Below, piece by piece: positions 57,547 through 64,000 of a stretch of 64,000 nt of DNA. Each line of letters begins with the position of its first letter. Position 1 is the first letter of the stretch. The notes beneath the pieces are model-generated. The model searched no databases. It was not told the origin of the DNA and saw only the letters and a list, made by a program, of their open reading frames with translations. The DNA is from Synoicihabitans lomoniglobus (lineage in GTDB: Bacteria; Verrucomicrobiota; Verrucomicrobiia; Opitutales; Opitutaceae), in assembly GCF_029023725.1 (NCBI RefSeq), contig NZ_CP119075.1, positions 1,731,501 to 1,795,500 on the forward strand, written 5' to 3'. The position numbers and the translations under genes were made by a program.

Positions 57547-57668
57547 GCCCGAGTTGATCGTCGCCCGCCAAACGGGCGACGCGTCAAAGAATTGTCCGGG
57601 TGAGTCTAGCTCTGTCCATCACTCGGCGGTCGCGGTGGCATCGCCGGCGTGATGGATTGGATGGCATC

Positions 57669-59081
57669 ATGCCCTTAGCTCACCCGATTCCGTCTCGTCG
57701 TTTTTTCATCCGCCTGCTCGCCGTATTTGTGCTCGGGACCACGGGCTCGCTCCGGGCGGCTGAAACGGTCAACGAGCCGATGCAGGTCTGCGCGGGGCAA
57801 CCCGCCGTGGGCGTGCCGGATTGGATCCGCGATGAGGTCATCTACGAAGTCAATGTGCGTCAGTATTCGGCGGACGGATCCTTCGCGGCGGTGGAGGCCG
57901 ACCTCGAGCGTATTCGCGATCTTGGCGTCGGCGTCATCTGGTTCATGCCGGTGCATCCGATCGGTGCGGTGAACCGCAAGGGACCATTGGGCAGTTATTA
58001 CTCCATCAGCGACTACCGCGGGATTAATCCCGAATTTGGCACCTTGGAGGACTTCAAGCGGTTGGTGGCGAAAGCCCACGCCATGGGGCTGGAGGTGGTG
58101 ATGGACTGGGTGGCCAACCACACGGCCTGGGACCATCCGTGGACGCGGGATCATCCCGAATTTTACGCCCGGAACGAGGCGGGCGCATTTGTGCCGCCTT
58201 ATGGTTTCGATTGGACCGATGTCATTCAGCTCGATTTCCAAAACCAAGATTTGTGGACCGCCATGATTGCGGACATGCGCTACTGGATCGACGAGGTCGG
58301 GGTGGACGGCTTTCGCTGCGACTATGCCAAAGGACTGCCCACGGCGTTTTGGGACGAAGCCGCGCGGCAACTGCGGGCGGTGAAGCCGGAGTTGTTCATG
58401 TTGTCGGAGGCGGAAACGCCCCAGCACCAGTTGGCCGCCTTTAACGCCTCCTACGGTTTCGACATGATGCACGCCATCAACGAAGTGGCGGCCGGTCATC
58501 ACGGCGCATCCCGCATCGACGACGATCTGGCGCGGACCGCGGTGCGTTTCCCCACCGGAGGTTCCATGCTGTATTACACCAGCAATCACGATGAGAACAG
58601 TTGGCTGGGCACGGTGCAGGAGCGACTCGGCGGAGGGATTGAAGTGTTCGCCGTGCTGACCTTTGCGCTCGATGGCATTCCTCTGATTTACAACGGCCAG
58701 GAGGCGGGTATGGCCAAGCGGCTCGAGTTCTTCGAACGGGACCCCATCGACTGGCAACCGCATGCCCTGGCCGACTTTTATCGCACCCTCTGCGCGTTGC
58801 GCACGGATCATCCGGCATGGCACACCGGCAGTCGTTTTGAGCGGCTGCCCACCACGGAGAACGCATCTGTTTACGCCGTGCTGCGGGAGCACGACGGCGA
58901 CCGGGTGCTGGCGCTGCTAAATTTGACCGGCGAGCCTGTGACCTTCGATACCGCCCACACCGGAATCGGCGGCACCTGGACCGATGCGTTTACGGGCAGA
59001 ACCATGATGATCGAACCGGCGGCTTCGTTTTCGCTGCCGGCGTGGGGATATATGGTGCTGACCTGTGACGAAAACGAATAA
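57669..59081 (+). CDS. GH13 alpha-amylase-family glycoside hydrolase, exported
   Basis: 470 residues from MPLAHPIPSRRFFIRLLAVF, which gives a signal peptide with an RR motif and cleavage near SLRAAE; the frame extends 23 residues further up without homology. The TIM-barrel regions are DWVANHTAWDHPW (region I), GVDGFRCDYAKG (nucleophile Asp), MLSEAETPQ (acid/base Glu) and YYTSNHDENSW (Asp). A short C-terminal beta domain follows (DRVLALLNLTGEPVTF). It is predicted to cleave alpha-1,4-glucans in the periplasm or outside. It ends convergently 14 bases before the second GH13 gene. Confidence 0.9.
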   Translation: MPLAHPIPSRRFFIRLLAVFVLGTTGSLRAAETVNEPMQVCAGQPAVGVPDWIRDEVIYEVNVRQYSADGSFAAVEADLERIRDLGVGVIWFMPVHPIGAVNRKGPLGSYYSISDYRGINPEFGTLEDFKRLVAKAHAMGLEVVMDWVANHTAWDHPWTRDHPEFYARNEAGAFVPPYGFDWTDVIQLDFQNQDLWTAMIADMRYWIDEVGVDGFRCDYAKGLPTAFWDEAARQLRAVKPELFMLSEAETPQHQLAAFNASYGFDMMHAINEVAAGHHGASRIDDDLARTAVRFPTGGSMLYYTSNHDENSWLGTVQERLGGGIEVFAVLTFALDGIPLIYNGQEAGMAKRLEFFERDPIDWQPHALADFYRTLCALRTDHPAWHTGSRFERLPTTENASVYAVLREHDGDRVLALLNLTGEPVTFDTAHTGIGGTWTDAFTGRTMMIEPAASFSLPAWGYMVLTCDENE

Positions 59082-59095
59082 CCCCGCGGTAGGAT

Positions 59096-60739
59096 TTACG
59101 GCCGTTGCCAACGCAACACCCGCACGGTCTCGGGTGGCAGTTCGTCCCATGGTTGCCAATGGTGCAGGGCACCGTCGGGGTCGATCGGCGATTTCAGCGA
59201 AGCGGTGGTGAAAAGTTCATCGAGAATCCACTCAGGTCGCGCGTTGCTCCCGCTTAAATTGAGCGCGGGCGCCGCGATCGAGTGGTCGTTGAGATTGGCC
59301 AATACGATTACCACTTCGGCCTCGGTCTGCCGGGCGGCCACGTAGTGTCGGGGCCCGGTTGATTCCACCGCCAATTGACGCCCGTGACGCAATGCTGGCG
59401 AGCTGCCGTTGAGCCGAATCAAGCGACGATAAAGATGCAGGAGGGAGTTAGGGTCACGTTCGGCGGACGCTACATTGATGGCGGCGAAATCAGGATTCAA
59501 CGGATGCCATGGCGTCGCCGTGGCTGCCGTGAAATCCGCGTGCGGCGAAGCCGAGGTCCATGGCATGGGCGTGCGCAGTTCCGGATCGGGTTTGTCGCCG
59601 CGCAGGCCAATTTCCTCACCATAGTAGATGAAGGGAATGCCGGGCAAAACGAACTGCAGCTGCGCGGCGAGACGCAGGGCGGCGGGATCATCGCCCAACT
59701 GGTTGCGGATGCGAGGCTGGTCGTGATTGGCCAGAAATTGCGACCAGGTGACCTCATCATCGTAGGCATGGTAGATCCGATCGAGGGCATCGCTCAATAT
59801 CCCCGGACGGCGCAGACGCGTGGCTTCGATCACGGCGCGGGCGAGTTCGAACTCGAAGAAACTGGTGAGTGCTTCTTCGCGCTGGTAGGGGGCGACGACC
59901 TCCGCCCGTGCGTAGACCTCGCCGACCAAAAACACCTCGGAATTGAGGGACTGGCAGTAGCGGGTGAAGTCCCGCAACCAGTGCTTGGTTTCCAGAGTGT
60001 CCTGCAACGCGGCGCCGTCCTCGTAGAGGTAACGCACCGCATCGAGCCGAAAGCCATCAACGCCGACTTCTTGTAACCAGAAATTGGCGACGTCGCGATG
60101 ATGTTGAGTGACGGCGGGATGACGGAAATTCCAGTCGGGCATCTCGTGCCAGAACACCGCATAGTAGAAATCTTCTCCCGCCGGCTGCCACGCGAGCTGG
60201 TCCCACGGACCATAGAGTTCATGGGGCAGGGAAGCGAAGCGGAAGAGCTCGCGTTCGGGAGCGGCCGGAGAGGTGAGGGCGGCGTGAAACCAAGGGTGTT
60301 GCGAGGAAGCGTGATTGACCACGAGGTCGATAATCACGCGAATCCCGCGAGCGTGAGCTGCCGCGACGAACTGCTTCATGAGTGGCACATCACCATAGTC
60401 AGGGTGCACGTCGAAGTAGTCGGTCACGTCGTAGCCGTGGTAGGAAGGTGACGGATGGATGGGCATCAACCACACGGCGGTGATCCCAAGATCATCGATC
60501 GTCGCGGGATCGCCGTCGTTGAGATAATCCAAACGCTCAATCAGACCTTGGAAATCCCCGATGCCGTCGTTGGCGAGCGGGCCTTCCCGTGCATCGCTGA
60601 ATGAACGCACGAAAATTTCGTAGAAAGTGGCGTCGTGCCACCACGGTGCGGATTGGCCGCGCAGCCCGCAGGCACTGATGAGGGGCACGAGCAGGATCGG
60701 GAGAATACGAAGATGAAAGGAGCGGGAAGTGGTAAGCAT
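59096..60739 (-). CDS. GH13 alpha-amylase-family lipoprotein
   Basis: 547 residues from MLTTSRSFHLRILPILLVPL; the lipobox is in LISACGLRG, so it is anchored as a lipoprotein. GH13 regions are DLVVNHASSQHPW (I), VGVDGFRLDAVRYL (nucleophile Asp), VFLVGEVYA (Glu) and FLANHDQPRIRNQ (Asp). The YYAVFWHEMPDWNFRHPAV stretch resembles GH13_36-type enzymes, between oligo-1,6-glucosidase and neopullulanase. A C-terminal beta domain runs from about 450. An upstream Met would hide the lipobox and is rejected. It is divergent from the TonB-dependent receptor, and together they form an alpha-glucan uptake unit. Confidence 0.9.
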   Translation of the reverse strand: MLTTSRSFHLRILPILLVPLISACGLRGQSAPWWHDATFYEIFVRSFSDAREGPLANDGIGDFQGLIERLDYLNDGDPATIDDLGITAVWLMPIHPSPSYHGYDVTDYFDVHPDYGDVPLMKQFVAAAHARGIRVIIDLVVNHASSQHPWFHAALTSPAAPERELFRFASLPHELYGPWDQLAWQPAGEDFYYAVFWHEMPDWNFRHPAVTQHHRDVANFWLQEVGVDGFRLDAVRYLYEDGAALQDTLETKHWLRDFTRYCQSLNSEVFLVGEVYARAEVVAPYQREEALTSFFEFELARAVIEATRLRRPGILSDALDRIYHAYDDEVTWSQFLANHDQPRIRNQLGDDPAALRLAAQLQFVLPGIPFIYYGEEIGLRGDKPDPELRTPMPWTSASPHADFTAATATPWHPLNPDFAAINVASAERDPNSLLHLYRRLIRLNGSSPALRHGRQLAVESTGPRHYVAARQTEAEVVIVLANLNDHSIAAPALNLSGSNARPEWILDELFTTASLKSPIDPDGALHHWQPWDELPPETVRVLRWQRP

Positions 60740-61090
60740 AGCAGCAGGGGTTTTACCCAAAATGGAAGGCATTCCGTTGGAGCTCAAAATCGGGGGGGCG
60801 GACAAAACTTGGCTCGGCGGGACGGAACATTGATTCGCCGTGATGCACGCTGCGACCGGAGCAAAGCGTCCCGCGGTTCGAGGGTATGTAGCAAGAGGCT
60901 GCGCCGGTCCAAAACTAGGTTTTGTCCAGTTGATATGAGTTTAACCGAGGACTTGCAGATGGCTGCGCCGCCGAACCCGCGCAGGATGGTTTCAAATACG
61001 CAGACGTGCGTGCAGTCTCACACCAAACCCCTGCCTTGAAATCAACGGCGACTCCTGACCGCCGACTCGAGGCTCACCAACACTACGAAC
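60740..61090. promoter_or_regulatory. Divergent promoter region between GH13 lipoprotein and TonB receptor
   Basis: A 351-base gene-free stretch. A palindrome with arms AAAAC and GTTTT around TAG lies at 60911-60923 inside CCAAAACTAGGTTTTGTCC. The related sequence GGACAAAACTT occurs at 60800-60810, giving two similar sites about 110 bases apart. This spacing would suit a repressor or activator serving both divergent genes. No other ORF in it looks real. Promoter boxes cannot be placed with confidence. Confidence 0.4.
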
Positions 61091-63838
61091 ATGAATACCC
61101 ACCTCACCCCTAAGTTTGCACTCGCGCTGGCGCTTTCGCTGGGCAGCGGTGCGACGGGGTTTTCCCAGACCAACGCTGCGGCCGCATCCGATGATGATGG
61201 CGACATCGTGGTCCTGGAAGCCTTCCAAGTCACCGGCGGTTTTGCCGGCAGTCTCGCGGCCGCCGCGGAAGTGAAACAAAAACAAGCCATCATCGCCGAA
61301 GTCATTTCAGCGGAAGATATCGGCAAGTTGCCTGACATCTCCATTGCCGACGCATTGACCCGCCTCACGGGGCTCACCACTCAACGCACCAACGGCCGCA
61401 GTCAGGCCATAAGTATCCGTGGTCTCAGCGGCGACTTCAGCACTGGTTTGCTCAACGGCCGTGAGCAGGTGTCGACCGGCCTTAATCGCGCCGTCGAATT
61501 CGACCAGTATCCCGCGGACCTGTTGAATTCCGTGGTGGTCTACAAGACCGCCGAAGCCGACCTCATCGGCCAAGGTCTCGCCGGCACCATTGATCTGCAG
61601 ACCATTCGTCCGCTCAGCCGCACGGGACGCGTCGTCGCCATGAACGGCTATTACGAGTGGAACCAACTGGGCGAGCTCACCCCCGGCGTGAGCTCCACGG
61701 GCAATCGTTTCAGTGTCTCCTACATCGACCAGAATGATGACGGCACCCTCGGCGTGGCCGTCGGTCTTTCGCACTCCAGCAAGCCCTTTGCCGGCGAACA
61801 ATTTCAAGCCTGGGGATACCCGACGGATGGCGACGGAAACTTCGGCCTCGGTGGCACCAAGTCCTACGTCCGCAACAGCGTGCTCGATCGCGACGGCATC
61901 ATGGCCACCATCGAATACCAACCGAGTGACAACCTGCACATGTCCTTCGATGTGTTCGCCTCCAAGTTCGAAGAACGGCAGATGCTGCGCGGCATGGAGA
62001 TTCCTTTGATTTGGAGCGGAGCAGCCATTCAGGGAGATCCGACCATTGTAGACGGACTGGCGACCGACCTGACGATGACCAACGTCCAACCCGTCGTGCG
62101 GAACGATGCCTTTAATCGCGAGGCTGATCCCATCGCGATCGGCTGGAATCTCGTGCTCGGCGAGGAATCCGCCTGGCCCGTGACGTTTGACGCCAGCTAC
62201 TCCCGCGTGACCCGCGATGACTTGAACATCGAAACCTGGTCGGGTCTCGGCCTCCGCGGCGATGCCGCCAACCCCGACACCATGCGCATCCAGCTGGCGC
62301 CGGGGCAGTTGCCGGTGATCACGCCGTCGCTCGACTATGCCGATGGTTCGGTGCTCAAGCTGAGCGATCCGCAAGGGTGGGGGCCCGACACGTTGCCGGG
62401 CAATGGCATGTATGGTTACTTGAAGGGCTTCCAATCCAAGGACGAGCTCGGCCAGTTGCAGCTCTCCACCGCACACGAGTTGGACGGTTTCTTCACCAAT
62501 GTGGAAATCGGCACCAGCTACACCGATCGCTACAAGCGCGACGGGGAAAATCCCTCCGGCTACCTGCACACGCCCAATGGTGAGCTGACGCTGGCGCTGC
62601 CTCCCCAAATCGGCACCACCGACATGAGCTTCCTCGGCATGGGTGAAATCTACGCCTACGATCCGCTCAAATCCTACGACAACGGGGTGTGGGGATTCAG
62701 CCCGAACACCGACACCGGCATCGTGGCCAACCGCTTCCAGATTCGGGAAAAGGTCTCCCAATTCTACACCGAGGGCGACTTCGAGCGGCGACTTGGCGAC
62801 GTCAACATGACGGGCAACATCGGCGTGCGCTTGATTCACACCAAACAGAATTCCGAAGGACGTTCCGCCAACGGCAACACCCTCAACGAAGTCAGCGACG
62901 GCGACTCCTACACAGACGTGTCCCCAAGCCTGAATCTTAACTTCGATTTCGGCAACGATCTCTACCTGCGTTTCAGCGCCGCCCGTCAGATTGCCCGCCC
63001 GCGTATGTATGACATGCGCGCCTCCCGCAGCTGGGGGTTTGATGGCTCCAAGGTCGACTCCAACGACCCCAGCCAGAGCCCATGGAGCGGCGGCGGAGGC
63101 AACTCCCAACTCCGTCCCTGGAAATCTGATTCCATCGATCTTTCGCTGGAAAAATACTTCAGCCAGAGCCGCGGCTATGTCGCGATTGCGGCCTTTAACA
63201 AAGACCTCAAGAACTACATCTATGAGCAGCAGGACGTCGCCGATTTCTCCAGCTACCCGATCCCCGGCGGCGTGCAGCCGACGCTGAGCTACGGCCTCAT
63301 TTCCCAGCCGGTGAATGGCGAGGGCGGTAACGTTCGCGGTCTGGAATTCACGCTCTCGCTTGCCTCGGAAATGATCAATCCCGACTTCAAAGGCTTCGGC
63401 ATTGTGCTCGGTGGGGCCTATACCGACAGCAGCGTGCAGCCCTGGGGGCCCGATGGTGGCGACGCGCCGATCGCGGGTCTCTCCCGCAAAGTCACGAACA
63501 CCACGGTCTACTACGAACGCGGTGGATTCGCCGTGCGACTCAGCCACCGTTACCGGTCCGAAAACCGTCAATACATCACGACCTTCGGACCGCCCAATCC
63601 GGGTGGGGATGTGAACCCGAACGGCGGCTTCTCCGTCGCCCAACCGGAGTCGGTGCTCGATGCTCAATTGAGTTACACGCTGCAAGACGGCCCCGCCGAA
63701 GGTCTTTCGGTTTTCCTTCAGGCCTACAACCTGAGCAACGAACCGTTGGTCACCTACAACAACGACGACCCCCGTCAGGTCATCAACTACCAGACCTACG
63801 GCGCCTCCTACTCGCTGGGCTTTGCGTATCGTTTTTGA
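61091..63838 (+). CDS. TonB-dependent receptor, Caulobacter-type, likely for alpha-glucans
   Basis: 915 residues with a signal peptide (LALALSLGSGATGFSQ). A short linker with VLEAFQVTGGFAGSL precedes the plug, which has EVISAEDIGKLPDISIADAL, LTRLTGLTTQRTNGRSQAIS, IRGLSGDFSTGLLNGREQ and YKTAEADLIGQGLAGTIDLQ. A large barrel ends with TYGASYSLGFAYRF. This plug wording is characteristic of the TIGR01782-type receptors that import oligosaccharides and other large substrates. The divergent GH13 lipoprotein and the second GH13 gene point to malto-oligosaccharides (inference). Its reverse-strand ORF of similar length is a shadow. Confidence 0.92.
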   Translation: MNTHLTPKFALALALSLGSGATGFSQTNAAAASDDDGDIVVLEAFQVTGGFAGSLAAAAEVKQKQAIIAEVISAEDIGKLPDISIADALTRLTGLTTQRTNGRSQAISIRGLSGDFSTGLLNGREQVSTGLNRAVEFDQYPADLLNSVVVYKTAEADLIGQGLAGTIDLQTIRPLSRTGRVVAMNGYYEWNQLGELTPGVSSTGNRFSVSYIDQNDDGTLGVAVGLSHSSKPFAGEQFQAWGYPTDGDGNFGLGGTKSYVRNSVLDRDGIMATIEYQPSDNLHMSFDVFASKFEERQMLRGMEIPLIWSGAAIQGDPTIVDGLATDLTMTNVQPVVRNDAFNREADPIAIGWNLVLGEESAWPVTFDASYSRVTRDDLNIETWSGLGLRGDAANPDTMRIQLAPGQLPVITPSLDYADGSVLKLSDPQGWGPDTLPGNGMYGYLKGFQSKDELGQLQLSTAHELDGFFTNVEIGTSYTDRYKRDGENPSGYLHTPNGELTLALPPQIGTTDMSFLGMGEIYAYDPLKSYDNGVWGFSPNTDTGIVANRFQIREKVSQFYTEGDFERRLGDVNMTGNIGVRLIHTKQNSEGRSANGNTLNEVSDGDSYTDVSPSLNLNFDFGNDLYLRFSAARQIARPRMYDMRASRSWGFDGSKVDSNDPSQSPWSGGGGNSQLRPWKSDSIDLSLEKYFSQSRGYVAIAAFNKDLKNYIYEQQDVADFSSYPIPGGVQPTLSYGLISQPVNGEGGNVRGLEFTLSLASEMINPDFKGFGIVLGGAYTDSSVQPWGPDGGDAPIAGLSRKVTNTTVYYERGGFAVRLSHRYRSENRQYITTFGPPNPGGDVNPNGGFSVAQPESVLDAQLSYTLQDGPAEGLSVFLQAYNLSNEPLVTYNNDDPRQVINYQTYGASYSLGFAYRF

Positions 63839-64000
63839 GCCCACTTTGAGGTCCCACAACGCCTCATGAACCCGCCCCCTGTCGCGGGAGTCGGCGCCTT
63901 AGCGGTGCCGCCTCGCGGCAGGCCGGCGCGGTCCGACCCCTGCGTGGACCGGGTCCGCCACCCTCACCGCAATCATGCGGTTTCTCCCCGGACCGTCGGG
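63839..64000 (+). other. Downstream region with stem-loops at the window edge
   Basis: Two small inverted repeats, TGCCGC/GCGGCA and CGGTCC/GGACCG, follow the receptor stop and may end its transcript. A plus-strand frame opens at 63866 and runs off the edge, but its Pro/Arg-rich translation resembles no protein. A second ATG occurs at 63975. No gene can be supported. Confidence 0.35.

Noticed and set aside
61307..63859. 850-aa minus-strand ORF opposite the last receptor
   Set aside because: Antisense shadow of the receptor coding sequence with repetitive Val/Gly/His text.
63866..64000. Start of a next gene at the window edge
   Set aside because: The translation is Pro/Arg-rich and overlaps two stem-loops; too short to support.

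Overview
The window looks like a chromosomal segment of a Verrucomicrobiota bacterium, most likely family Opitutaceae. This is an inference from gene content: TonB-dependent receptors of the 'EDIGKLPD..ADALTRL' type, large secreted proteins with FN3, putative-Ig and thrombospondin-3 modules, a secreted protein with paired 'LVNLS..' modules, an Mpl ligase, a HME-RND/CDF metal operon, DUF1802, and RAYT and IS66 elements. No rRNA, tRNA or CRISPR array was seen. Base composition is high G+C, with clearly A/T-richer patches around 10.5 kb and 26.6-27.4 kb. Many genes lack an obvious Shine-Dalgarno sequence.

Layout. 0-7 kb: the end of a TM1266-type (iron-only hydrogenase-associated) regulator, an EamA permease, a TonB-dependent receptor, a convergent histone-deacetylase-like hydrolase, and a large NDP-forming acyl-CoA ligase/GNAT fusion (Pat-like). 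7-9.5 kb: an orphan PIN (VapC-like) toxin next to a 5'-truncated IS66 copy. 9.5-27.4 kb: the most interesting block. A NarL/LuxR-type response regulator with Glu at the phosphoacceptor position is divergent from a packed run of six genes: a small exported protein, a 1535-aa Gly-rich/FN3 surface protein, a small membrane-anchored protein, a thioredoxin-fold protein without cysteines, a 3182-aa Sec-exported SpvB/FG-GAP/RHS polymorphic toxin with a REase-fold tip, and a DUF4304-type immunity protein.

27.4-34.3 kb is a mobile-element graveyard: a bounded IS66 (tnpB+tnpC) with inverted repeats, a truncated IS3 orfB, a second IS66 remnant, a 35/36-bp duplicated junction repeat, a decayed alpha/beta-hydrolase, and two different RAYT (REP-associated tyrosine transposase) genes. 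Each RAYT gene has its own inverted ends and its stop codon lies inside the downstream repeat.

34.4-64 kb is mostly ordinary chromosome: a secreted repeat-module protein, Mpl (murein recycling), two hypothetical proteins, a tiny basic protein, and a czcCBA-type HME-RND operon with a CDF exporter and a Cys-rich leader gene. These are followed by a TolC protein with an orphan MacB/LolD-type ATPase, two SAM methyltransferases (one Rsm22-like), a hybrid histidine kinase with two receiver domains, and a convergent amidohydrolase. The last 7.5 kb is an alpha-glucan utilisation locus: a thioredoxin-fold/TonB-C-like secreted protein, two GH13 enzymes (one a lipoprotein) and a large TonB-dependent receptor. 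Outer-membrane uptake through the receptor would be coupled to surface and periplasmic amylolysis.
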